Below, piece after piece: positions 31,501 through 40,507 of a stretch of 64,000 nucleotides of DNA. Where the stretch lies: assembly GCA_002118135.1 (NCBI GenBank), contig BDIU01000326.1:1-64000 (forward strand). Reading direction: 5' to 3'. Origin of the DNA: Trebouxia sp. TZW2008 (lineage: Eukaryota; Chlorophyta; Trebouxiophyceae; Trebouxiales; Trebouxiaceae). Made by a program: the position numbers and the translations under genes. How positions within the stretch are numbered: the stretch's first letter is position 1; each line of letters opens with the position of its first letter. The notes beneath the pieces are model-generated. The model made no database searches. It had not been told where the DNA came from and saw only the letters and a list, made by a program, of their open reading frames with translations.

Positions 31501-32764
31501 TCGTCAATGCTGCGCCTGTGAGAGCAGAAGCGTGGTGCTGGTGTCCTTATGCATTCAGAGCTGCGCTTTGTAGCTTCACGCACAGCTGCTGTGAAAGAGC
31601 TGGCTTGTGCCCAAGCTTACTGCTGTTGCAGTCCACAAAGTTGTCACTGCACTAAGAAAGTACAGGCGCTGTGCTGACGCCCTTGTGCGACCAAGGTAGC
31701 GGCTTGTTGCCTGGCACAAGTCAATGGTGTCGTTGTATGTTAGACTGCCGGCTCTCTTGCAGCTCATTGTGATAAACAGAAAATGCATTTATGATTGAAT
31801 CAAGCTTTGACAGCACATTGGTCTCACCAGCCCGGAAAATATTGCAAGACAGTCTAGTTTGCTGCATTCCAGGATGCTCAACGCATAGTCCTGTTATTTG
31901 TGTGTTGTTGTGCAATGTGAGTAGCATACTGTCATGATGCAGGCTGCAGCCAGCAATGGGAACCTGCCTGGGCTACTGATTGCGGTTACAGGCAAAGGCC
32001 CTCAGAAAGCCATGTACGAGCAGAAGATGCGAGAGCTGCGTCTGAAGCATGTGGCGTTCAGAACGCTGTGGCTTGAGGCGGCAGACTACCCTTTACTGCT
32101 AGGCTCTGCAGATTTGGGCGTTTCTCTGCATACCTCTTCGTCAGGCCTTGATCTGCCTATGAAGNNNNNNNNNNNNNNNNNNNNNNNNNNNNNNNNNNNN
32201 NNNNNNNNNNNNNNNNNNNNNNNNNNNNNNNNNNNNNNNNNNNNNNNNNNNNNNNNNNNNTACCTCTTCGTCAGGCCTTGATCTGCCTATGAAGGTGAGC
32301 AGTCTGTCAGCATGCGACATGGCGTTAAAATCACTGTGGGCCGAGTCTGCAGACTATCCTTTGCTGCTGGGCTCTTTAGAGCTTAGCAGTTCCCTGCATT
32401 CTTCCTTGTGCGGCGACAGTTGGGATTAAGTTTTGTCACCGGATGTGCACAGGTTTCTGCAACATACTGATCGTTTTCCTAAGTCATCCAGCTGATTTCA
32501 ATGCTGCTGCAGGTTGTTGACATGTTTGGCTGTGGGTTACCTGTATGTGCAGCCTCGTACCAGGCCATAGATGAGCTAGTACAAGAGGGGCAAAGTGGAC
32601 TGCTGTTTGGATCTGATCAAGAGCTAGCCCAGCACTGGGTTCAATTGTTTCAGGGCTTCCCTCAACGGCCCTCGCAGCTTCTATTGCACATGCAGCAGCA
32701 GGTGCAGCGGCGCACAGACAATTGGTCAGCTAGCTGGGAGAAGTTGAAGCCATTGTTCACATGA
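25526..32764 (+). CDS. ALG1: ALG1, chitobiosyldiphosphodolichol beta-mannosyltransferase
   Basis: Six exons keep frame: 25526-25615, 25682-25779, 25858-26116, 26845-27309, 31943-32294 (holding the N gap and a repeated 34-base flank) and 32513-32764. With the repeat counted once they encode about 461 residues, the normal ALG1 length. The enzyme adds the first mannose to GlcNAc2-PP-dolichol on the cytosolic face of the ER. Motifs in order: VVVLGDFGRSPRMQYHA, VQNPPAIPTL, DWHNFGYTIMSL, VVSSTSWTVDEDF, VTGKGPQKAMYE, LHTSSSGLDLPMK and VVDMFGCGLPVCA. The SSGLDLP and VDMFGCGLPV blocks belong to the GT33 nucleotide-sugar site. Intron 4 is 4.6 kb long and full of degenerate tandem repeats. Several exon edges are duplicated in the flanking introns. 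Confidence 0.95.
26599..26790 (+). repeat. Two degenerate copies of the ALG1 exon 4 5' edge
   Basis: The real exon starts at 26845 after acag with VIIAEWYEWFFGWQGSSH. At about 26599 the intron reads VIVAEWYEWEFGWQGSSH after a tgcag, and at about 26727 VVIADLDRFAWVAQLLHLF, both followed by related 'tttgcacac' sequence. The first copy keeps acceptor and frame over some 18 residues; the second is more decayed. Confidence 0.85.
27365..27432 (+). repeat. Degenerate copy of the ALG1 exon 4 3' edge with its donor
   Basis: The real exon ends GCTGAATGCTGCGCTTCAGT ... GAAGAG|GTAAGAGCGCTGCTCT at 27309. About 110 bases on, TTGCTGAATGCTGCGCTCCA ... AAAGAG|GTAAGAGCATTGCTCT repeats the exon edge, the donor and the first intron bases. 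Confidence 0.9.
27517..27532 (+). repeat. Dispersed element core, copy 1
   Basis: CAGGCTCAGCAGGCCC preceded by ATTCATTCATG within 30 bases and followed by AGGTAG. It lies in ALG1 intron 4. Confidence 0.75.
27680..27935. repeat. Two-copy tandem repeat in ALG1 intron 4
   Basis: Two units of about 110-130 bases share CTTTTCAGGCAT(A/C)TGCAGCC, then GCTTTTGCTTGCTT(G/T)GACAAA and TGTAGCAGCATTGCAAT. Each unit has an acceptor-like tttcag, as a duplicated cryptic exon would. Confidence 0.8.
28195..28900. repeat. Three-copy degenerate tandem repeat in ALG1 intron 4
   Basis: Units beginning near 28200, 28560 and 28780 share, in order, GTGCTTGCACCAT, CAGTCTCGTATGTC, GATCAGGGTTGG, TATATATTG or TATATATGATG, GTGGCATGCACT and GCAGCCTGCATATG. 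The third unit is truncated at its start. Confidence 0.8.
30360..31720. repeat. Degenerate minisatellite-like array in ALG1 intron 4
   Basis: At least seven related units of roughly 100-200 bases repeat blocks such as GTCGTCAGTGCTGCGCC, GAGATTGTCATTGCTG, GGCGC(C/T)GTGCTGA(C/T)GC, GGCTTGTCACCTGCC and CACAGCAGCAGCCC. Two adjacent units (about 31305-31390 and 31395-31475) are near-identical over TGGCATTGGCCCCAGGTCAA. Confidence 0.75.
30657..30672 (+). repeat. Dispersed element core, copy 2
   Basis: CAGGCTCAGCAGGCCC preceded by ATTTCATTCATTCTTTCATT. It lies in ALG1 intron 4. Confidence 0.75.
32165..32260. other. Assembly gap (96 N) flanked by the same 34 bases
   Basis: The 34 bases before the gap (32131-32164) and after it (32261-32294) are identical. 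They encode the end of ALG1 exon 5, and the second copy is followed directly by a gtgagc donor. Removing one copy and the N's gives an uninterrupted ALG1 exon, so the gap probably marks two overlapping contigs that were not merged. Confidence 0.85.
32315..32430 (+). repeat. Degenerate copy of ALG1 exon 5 in the next intron
   Basis: The exon segment GCAGACTACCCTTTACTGCT and the bases around it recur about 270 bases on as GCAGACTATCCTTTGCTGCT, with TGGGCTCTTTAGAGCTTAGC in place of the exon's LGSADLGVS codons. A TAG now interrupts the frame, so this is a relic. Confidence 0.9.
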
Positions 32765-32884
32765 TGTTGCTTGCTTTACGCATTTTGACAGACGTTGTGA
32801 GATTGAGTTTTGCATGTTAAGTCTTTTTGAGTGCTTGCGGGTAGCTGCTGCTTGCAGCTAGCACAGCACAAGGTTTGCGTGTGT

Positions 32885-33040
32885 CAGCGTTTCCCTGGAA
32901 GGCCCTGGCAGCTTCTGTTAAGCATGCAGTTGCAGGTGCAGCAACGCGCAGACGACTGGTCAGCTAGCTAGGACAAAATGACTACTCTGTTTTCTGTGAG
33001 ACTTCTTGCTTGATTGCATGCTTTGACAGGCCGATGAGGG
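32885..33040 (+). repeat. Degenerate copy of the last ALG1 exon and its 3' flank
   Basis: The blocks CTTCTATTGCACATGCAG, CAGGTGCAGCGGCGCACAGA and TGGTCAGCTAGCTGGGA of exon 6 recur as CTTCTGTTAAGCATGCAG, CAGGTGCAGCAACGCGCAGA and TGGTCAGCTAGCTAGGA. The copy also extends into the 3' flank (CTTGCTT...TTTTGACAG / CTTGCTT...CTTTGACAG). Its frame is closed by TAA and TAG. Confidence 0.9.
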
Positions 33041-33845
33041 TCTGAGCTTCTGAAATTCTAACTCTTGGTACTTGTTTCCCATTGCTAGCTGTTGCCCAGT
33101 GCAGCATCATTACCAACACCTGCTGCTATTCTGCCGCGAGAGCTCTTCACACTTTGCCTCGTCACAGCTGTCTGCAGACCAGTGCAAACTCAAACACTTG
33201 TGAAGTCAAAGGGTGTCATGGCTTTTGCTGAGCTCACAATATTAATGCCTATTTGCACGTGCTGCCAGCACGTATCAATTATTAGACAGCCCAAAGCAAA
33301 TATTTCTACATCCAATGCAATGTCAACTTTGTGTAGAGATGACAGATTCATCAGATTCAGCTGGACTCTGGGACATAACATAGAGGAGACATACTAGCGA
33401 TGGTAGCAGCACAAACATTGTCCGAGCCACCTCATATCCAGCTGCGTTTACAACTACGCCGAAGGCTTCATCAGCTTAGTTCACAATTCCAACAGAGCGT
33501 TACAAAACAAAACTTGAAAATCTACAAAGTAAGCAAAGCTCAATCAGTAATGAGCAACCCTGCAAGAGACCAGCAATGAATGGCACTCAGTGTCATGTAC
33601 AAACGCATGTTGCACCCTGAAACAGCAGTCACTCAGAACAAACACATGGCACCCTCAAAAGACTGCTTGCAGTATGCAGTCAGACTGAAAAAGAATAGCA
33701 CAGACACAAACAAGAAGGATTCAATTGATATGTTGTTACGCAGCCATGCAACTTCAAGCCCAGATGACCTTCTTTGGTCATTTGAAAATTTAAAAAGCAC
33801 CTCAGTACTTGAAACCGTATAGAAACCACAATATTCTTTGATCAA
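33041..33845. other. Intergenic, nothing recognised
   Basis: This is the stretch between the ALG1 3' relic and the BTB gene stop. Two short frames here show no protein-like features. Confidence 0.4.
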
Positions 33846-34685
33846 TCAACTTTCAATCTGAGTGAAGGGATTGCAATTGGCAGGGACTAGCTTCAAGTTG
33901 CAGCAGCTGTCAGGGGTCTCAGTAGCTTTTGGATTCTGCCATGCTATCAAATCAGCCAGTTCAGCATGACACGTCTGCCTTGCTCCTGTGTGAAAGCTGT
34001 TATATCTGTTGACCACCATTTGCTGCATTCGCTGCTCAGATGCAATCATATGGTGCTGAGCAGCACGCAGCACCCTCAGCAAACAAGCTCGGCTGATGTT
34101 GTCTGTGCCAGTCACTAACGCATCTTGCCACAAGCATGTGTCCCATGTTCTGGCCAAGATTAGCTCACAGTTTGCCAACAGCTGTGTCATGTTGCACTCT
34201 TCTGCTAAGGAGGTCCACTCAGTCACTGAGCTGATGTCAAGTCTGTCGCGTGCAGTCTCGACTGCTTTCGCCCTGCTAATCAGGAAATCTTCACATGCTG
34301 CTGACAGAGCTTGCATGTCATACTTGTGTGCAAATCTTGCCAGGGAACATGCATCTTCTGCTGACTCGATGGAAGGCCTACTGGAGCTGAAGAGCGTGCA
34401 GGACTGATAGCAGTATCTCAGCACCGTCAGAACATCGCTCAACTTATCTCCAGGGAGAGGGCAGCGCACCCTGCTGGGGTTGTTTTCCTCACATGCCTGT
34501 GAAGCTGATAGAAAGATGTCGCCAAAGAAGGGCGAGTTTGCAGCTAGTATGGCTTGGTGCACGGGCAATTCGACGCCCTGCGCTACCAGTGTCGCGTCTG
34601 CAAGTCTCGCAAATTGCTCGGGTAACCCGTCGAGGTATTGATGGGATGTGAGGTCGTGGCTGTTATCTGGGCACTGACGATCCAT
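33846..34685 (-). CDS. BTB/POZ domain protein
   Basis: A single-exon minus-strand gene of 279 residues from the ATG at 34685 (MDRQCPDNSHDLTS); the frame is open a few codons further upstream without an ATG. Residues about 25-135 form a BTB fold: LADATLVAQGVELPVHQAIL, AANSPFFGDIFLS, and the later helices DVLTVLRYCYQSC and ACSLARFAHKYDMQALSAAC. BTB proteins dimerise and often recruit substrates to Cullin3 ubiquitin ligases. After the BTB domain comes a helical BACK-like region (EWTSLAEECNMTQLLANCEL) and no MATH, Kelch or NPH3 domain. The substrate is unknown. The start faces the leucine-rich gene on the plus strand. Confidence 0.85.
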   Translation of the reverse strand: MDRQCPDNSHDLTSHQYLDGLPEQFARLADATLVAQGVELPVHQAILAANSPFFGDIFLSASQACEENNPSRVRCPLPGDKLSDVLTVLRYCYQSCTLFSSSRPSIESAEDACSLARFAHKYDMQALSAACEDFLISRAKAVETARDRLDISSVTEWTSLAEECNMTQLLANCELILARTWDTCLWQDALVTGTDNISRACLLRVLRAAQHHMIASEQRMQQMVVNRYNSFHTGARQTCHAELADLIAWQNPKATETPDSCCNLKLVPANCNPFTQIES

Positions 34686-35049
34686 GCGCGACGTAATCAC
34701 TGGTATGGTTTGCCAGACGAGTCGTCAGCCTGCAAGACAAGCGTCACTTGACATTGCTCGTATGGCTGTCCAGATGTGTCGCTCGACAACATGACACCCA
34801 CAAAGGAAGCAGGTCTTCAAACAAAGATACCTTCAAAAATGTCGGCAGGAAAATCAAGAACCTCGTGTCACTGGTACGTGCACGCAGACTGCAGTCACGA
34901 ATGCGTCCTGGCGCGGTCGAGCAAGTCTCCAAGGTTGGACTTAACTGTCGAGACTTGACAGCATGCGCAGGGCTGACAGTCGCGTAGGTAGGCGCTCTTG
35001 CTGGTGCTGGATAAATAAGCGGGCCAGGCAGTTCCTGCTGAAGCAGGCG

Positions 35050-35727
35050 ACTGAACGAGCTGGCGTCGTACTTCGAACGCCTGGTGCGATATTCCGCAGC
35101 GGAAAGTCAACAACGGCAGAACGCAGAAGATAGGTTACGTGTAGGTAATCACATCGTTACGCCGTTTGTTGTTTTAGTCCTGTCGTTTGACAGCAACGCT
35201 TCACTGCTGTCGATTTTGTACATGCAGGACCTGATCAGCAACGACGTGCATAAACGAATTTTGTCCAACGATACACTAGTAGAACTGGTCGAGGAGGTGG
35301 CAGGTCAATCCGTCAGAACTGGCCCAGACCGTGTAGTGGTAATTCTGTCAAACAGCGACCTGACGCTGCCTATTTGCGGAAGCTGGTGGAGCTTTTACGC
35401 AGTCACGACAGCTGTCGTAAGATACTTGCGCTAGATGTCTCGCTGAACCGGATACAAGCCAGCTGGGAAGAAATTAGTCCACTGATAGCTGCACTCCTGA
35501 AAACGTCGCATAGTTCTCCAAAAGTAGTACGTTACTTTAATTTGAGCCTGAACTATTTGCCAGCGCTGGAAACTTTGGACGAAAACCCCCGTGTGAAGGC
35601 AGACTTATACAGCTACGGCAAATGTCTCAGCTTGGGTTTTCATAACCAGATGCTTGTTGGTATACCAGGACTGGATTACTGGACGGTGAATGCGCACGAC
35701 TTTGCTCGCATTGCCTATGACGAGTAG
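35050..35727 (+). CDS. Leucine-rich, LRR-like protein, possible frameshift
   Basis: The plus-strand parts include about 35053-35130 (NELASYFERLVRYSAAESQQ), an exon after tacatgcag at about 35228 (DLISNDVHKRILSNDTLVEL) and a long final segment to the stop at 35727 (RKLVELLRSHDSCRKILALD, VSLNRIQASWEEISPLIAAL, VVRYFNLSLNYLPALETL). The L-x-L-x-x-N spacing suggests two leucine-rich repeats, but the family is not named. Around 35335-35350 the upstream frame (EEVAGQSVRTGPDRVV) and the downstream frame (NSVKQRPDAAYLRKL) are offset, and no intron of workable size joins them. Either a base is wrong or the gene is damaged. The first exon is not identified. Confidence 0.5.
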
Positions 35728-37877
35728 TTGTAGCTTGATCTGTCAGGTGATGCTGCTCTTTTCAAGATCCAATGTTATGCGTAGTGTGCTGCTGATGGAA
35801 CTCTACGCACACTTATAGAATAGCTCGCTGCAAGAGCTGACGTGATATCAGTATTCCAGAAGAATGTGGTGTCCCATGCTACATCACTTGTGAGATGGTG
35901 CCCTCGTGCCCACAGTGCAATCAACCCACGTATTTATGTCAACTGTCTGTCATGATCTTTGTCTGAGGCACAAGCAGCAGTAGTACCTGTTACAGAGCGC
36001 GTATGGGATAAAAGCATTGCTAGCTAGATAGCGAGGTGCTAATTCCTCACACTGCTACACTACCTGTATTAAACATGCTGGCAAAGCCAAGCCTTTGAGT
36101 GACTTTCTGAGAGCTGCAGTTGCCTTGCAATTGATGAGGGTGTCAAAGCTGCTCAAATCCAGGTGCTTGTGACAAATCTTGGTGTGTGTGCAATACGTTC
36201 ACAATCAGTAATGCTGAAGGTGCTGTGCTAAGAGCTCCGCTTTCACAAAACAATTTCAAGATCTCGAGCTTCTTGACATGGTCAGGAACACTGCCAAGCC
36301 CGGTCAATGAGATGTTGCCCAATGCAGATGGCCTGCAGCAGAAGTGCACATCTCTGCCAACTCTTTTCAGCTTGCTGCAAGACTGATCACTGGAGCCTGT
36401 TTTGTGACCAGAATTTACTTCTTGTGGTTGTACAGAAGTGTACAATAACACATGTCAAGCTCTGCCAAATAGCACCTCAAGTAAGATGACTGCTCTGCAT
36501 GCATGTATCACAGTATATTGTCTAAGTTTTTCACACAAGGCTGATGGAACTGCACAAGAGCATGACATTTCTGTGCTTGCCAATGTATGCTGAGCTGCTT
36601 TTGATGTTGTACACAGAAGGCTTGCGCTGTGATGCAAGAGTCTGAACTTGTGGAGATCAGGGCTATTTCTGCTTAATCTTGTTCATGGCCACTGTATATC
36701 AGTCACTATCCGTGATGAAGGCACAACTCATGTATGCAACACAAGTAGAATATCAGCAGACTAGGACATGGCAGTGCACGACTTGCAGTTGTCCAACATC
36801 AACAACACTGTTTGGAGCAGCTAAATATGGTCTGGCGTAGTATCCCTTTCATTATTGCACCTGTAGAAGCCCATTGGCAGATGCCACTTTTGCGCTACTG
36901 CATGCGCAACTCAATGGAACGCTGACGCATCGCTCAATGGTCAGTGAGGTTAGCCAAGACCAGACACAAGACAACTGGGCGTTCATGTCAAAGGACTGCA
37001 TACAGAAATCTGCAATGCATCTGTCACGTGGCCAAACACAACATTGCTAGTGAGAGAGTGGGCGTTGTTGATGTTGGGGCTGATGATCAGAGGCGGATTG
37101 GCAGATTTCGGTGGTCTGTGATGCGCTGGTGTGCGTGCTGTTACTCAGACCCCACAACAGGATGAGAGGCGACTGCAAACAGCCACACAAGCATCAAAAT
37201 GCAACCTGAGATGCTGCTGCGACCTGATCAACAGCACAAAGGTACACGCACATTCAAAGCTTCTTCCAGTTTACTGCACTGTTTGCTTGTCTATGCAGAT
37301 CGGCTGCAGCCAGGCAACCCTCAGCGAGCTTTCAATCGTTCAGCAGCACGGCACGCGAACTGCTATTTAATGCTTCCGAACATGCGTATGCCGCGCTCTT
37401 CGCTGCAGTTCAAGTAGGAAGCTGCACAACAGGTGCTGGCAGCAAGTAGATGGCATGCACGCTTGAACGGTGAAACGCAGTCGATCAAACCGCTTTCAAC
37501 GTATGTCGGAAACAGCTGGCGCACACAGCACATGCTGGCAGCGACTTGGACCCAGGTGCCAATTGCTTGAAGCTACACTTCTGCAAGGTCCCTTAGGTCC
37601 AACTTAACTGACTGATTCGTGACGTGAACGGGAAAGTCCAAGAAGGTCCATTAGTCAGATTTGGCGCAGGATCATACCTCAGATAACGCTTTAGTCACAC
37701 TTGTCACAAAATCACGCAGCTAATGTCAGGGACGACTCACTGGTTGGAGCACTTGCGCAACGCACACCTCATCTCTCTGAGTCTTTAAAAGGCCCTCTGC
37801 AACAGTCTGTCTGTCTTCACACAGCCAACGCGACTCCTATTTGCAAGCTTGCCTCCGCTCAAAGATCACCTGCCGCC
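35728..37877. other. Long intergenic region
   Basis: It contains copy 2 of the short dispersed repeat at 35990-36057. Otherwise no supported gene or RNA was seen. Small frames at about 36944-37417 have weak, unconvincing composition. The last 200 bases probably hold the promoter and 5' untranslated region of the DUF3455 gene. Confidence 0.4.
35990..36057 (+). repeat. Dispersed short repeat, copy 2
   Basis: GTTACAGAGCGCGTATGGGA, then AAGCATTGCTAGCTAG and GCGAGGTGCTAATTCCTCAC; the inverted partner of 12893-12975. Confidence 0.8.
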
Positions 37878-39789
37878 ATGGTTCGCTCGATCAATATGCA
37901 GCACTGCCTGCTTGCACTTGCCGCAGTAGCGGTCCTCGCAGCCGCTGTTGACGGTCGCATATTGCTAGCAAGCGGAGCTCCCACAGCTTCGCCTACCATC
38001 AACAGTATCCTCTCCAAAGGTATCACTCTTTTCTCTTTCGGTGAGAAAACGCAAGTCCCGGTGCCCATCCTGACCGGAGCGGCCGACGTTGGATCCTTCG
38101 GCCTGCCGTCAACTCCGTCTAACAACTACGATTCCAAGCAGAACGCCATCCTCTTCCAATGCAGAGCTGTCGGCAACCAAATCTATACCACAAGTGAGTC
38201 CCGATAGGTTTGAATCTTGCAGCTGCAGTGCGGCTTACCTGACTTGCCAAAGTGAACGCCTCATGTATGACCCCTTGCGCATCCTGCAGACCCCAACAAC
38301 ACCAACGCATATGTGAACAGCGCTGCTCATGCCGATCTATGGTGCGGACCCGGCTCTGCCAAGATCTCTATCAAGCACTTCTTTGCCAACGTGTCCGCTG
38401 AACAAGAGGTAAGGCGTTCATGCAGTCCTTCTGACTACTGACATGGCACAGCATCGTGCAAACAGACTTTCACGCTGCTCATGACGGTGCATACTGTGTC
38501 CAAAGCAGCATCTCTGTTGAGCAGCTATCAGCTCTACTTTGTTTAGACACATATGTGCATGCACACAAGAGCTGCGCCTTGCGTTCATCATGCAGTGCTC
38601 AGTAACATGTCACTGCTCATGTGCTTCAAGCCTGCTCGTGACTTCTTTTCACTGGGCTGGGTACTGCAGGACTTCATTGGTGGCAGCCCATCGTTTGAAG
38701 CAGTGGATGGTTCTGGACTGGCTGTGGGTGCAAAGGTGGCCACCACTGACGCAACTGCACCCCGCACTGGCGACGGCGGCGTAGGGTCAGTTGGGGACGT
38801 GCTACTGAGTGTCCAGGGCCGTGGCAGCTTCAGGTACATGCTGTGCATAGACAAGCCATGTTGCACCTGTCGCACCCACTGAGTGCCCTTGTGTAAAAAG
38901 ATGAAGTACGTTGATGTTATCATGTCACTATATTGCCAAAGAGTGCATGGGGATCTGGTCATGGATTGCATCGCTATTGCTGCAGTACAGCACTTGTCAG
39001 CTCAGAAAGCCTTGCAGCATTAGCACAGGAGGGCTCTGAGCTTATATCAGCATAAGATACACATTATGCGCAGCATGCATGTGCCTGCAGCTAGGTCACA
39101 CTGGCCAGGCAATTTTGCATCACAGCAGACTCGACGCAGGACCGTCAGCTCACGTGCACATGACCCATCTCATTGTGAGCTATGCCTCAATTGTAGACTC
39201 CCAGTACATTTCCCCATGCAGTGATGTTACCTGGATCATCCGAAACAATGAGTTGGGTGGGCAAGTTGCTCCCAACCAGACACCCCTAGCTCTGGCCTCT
39301 GCTGCTCTGGAGAACTTTGCCCCCACAGGAGCTGAGAATGTGCCCAATGCTCCATTATTTGTCCCTTACCAGGTATGCAAAGCACAAACAAACGTCTTTT
39401 AAGTTTGTCTTCCATTGGCTCAAGATTCATAGACCATTGCAGACGCATGCTCAGCACTGTGCAAGGCAGTCCTGGTGTTGCATTACTGAATTGTGCCATT
39501 GTCACACACCAGCATTCACTTGACAAGCTTCCCCTAGTTCTGCAAGTATGCTGTGTGACACACTCAGATGGTACACGCAAGTCAATTTTACTTACCGCCA
39601 ACAAAAGCAGGACGTTCTGCTCTTGTTGGCAGTGTCATTATCGCAGTATTGCATTCATTGATCAATTGGCATTGATTGACCATTACTGTGCAGGCTGACT
39701 ACACCTTCTTCACTGGAAGTAGGCCAAATTTCCCACAGCCTGGTGTGGTCACTGCTGGAAACGCTCCCAGCAGAGCCTCTTCCGGTTGA
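37878..39789 (+). CDS. Secreted DUF3455-family protein
   Basis: Five exons keep frame: 37878-38193, 38290-38408, 38670-38833, 39222-39372 and 39694-39789, giving 281 residues. The ATG at 37878 sits in a good context (GCCGCCATGG) and opens a signal peptide (HCLLALAAVAVLAAAVDG). Conserved DUF3455 landmarks follow: AILFQCRAVGNQIY, ADLWCGPGSAKISIKHFF, FEAVDGSGLAVGAKV, GDVLLSVQGRGSFSDVTWII and LFVPYQADYTFFTG. The function of this family, best known from fungi and bacteria, is not established. Export by the secretory pathway, perhaps to the cell wall, is likely. A TGTAA motif about 45 bases after the stop could be the polyadenylation signal. Confidence 0.85.
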
Positions 39790-39828
39790 TACAGAGCATT
39801 CTTCAAGAAACCCCAATATTATAATAAT

Positions 39829-40354
39829 TTATTGTAATAACCCAATATTAATGCCCAATGTGACAGCTACAGTGAATAGTGTATAAAGGAGCAGAATACA
39901 TGAAGTATCGCATGACCGTTTAGCTGTAGCAAAGTGGCAGTAGATAGTATGGGGCGTGCAATATTGATACACTATCACTATGATACTCAACTTTTGAAAT
40001 GAAAGCAGCACTTGGAACTTTGTAGGGCTTGACTTCAGTCGTTGAGCAGCCAGTGATCGCTGACGTTGCCTAGACACAATTGAAATATTGCCTAGCCTTT
40101 GTACAGTCATCATTGTAAACATGGCTTTGATCATGTTGTCAATTCGCTTTGTGCCTCTTGCATGGCGACAACAAACATGCAATGCCTTTGTGCAAGTTGT
40201 AACATGTCACAGCATGACTTGGAAACGACTGAGCAGAAGCTGTTGTTTACCTCTTCTTTGCTTGCATCCAGTTCCGGTTTTTGTTGAACAATGCCAGGCA
40301 CACACGTACGCAACAGGGCAATAGAGCCAAGACAGCAAACACCAGGATCCAAAC
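39829..40354 (-). CDS. Possible last exons of a small membrane protein
   Basis: On the minus strand, 40354-40251 lies between a ttttag acceptor and a gtaaac donor and reads VWILVFAVLALLPCCVRVCL, then ALFNKNRNWMQAKK. It can splice in frame to a segment after tgtctag near 40080 (QRQRSLAAQRLKSSPTKFQ). Together they give one membrane helix with a basic tail. No start exon or family was recognised. It lies 150 bases beyond the TSR2 stop on the same strand, so alternative 3' exons of TSR2 or a separate gene are both possible. Confidence 0.3.
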
Positions 40355-40507
40355 CTAAAAGGCACACAGCACAAACAGGACCCAACAGATCAAAGGCAGG
40401 CCAAATCAAATGCGAGCACCTGTGAAATTACATTTCTGATATTCAAACAAGACAAACTGCATGTTTCAGTACGAGCAGCTGCACAGTCTGGATTAATGTG
40501 CATCACT

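Noticed and set aside
31934..32281. Open frame running through the N gap
   Set aside because: Translation across N's is meaningless; only 31943-32164 is ALG1 exon, and the part after the gap repeats its end.
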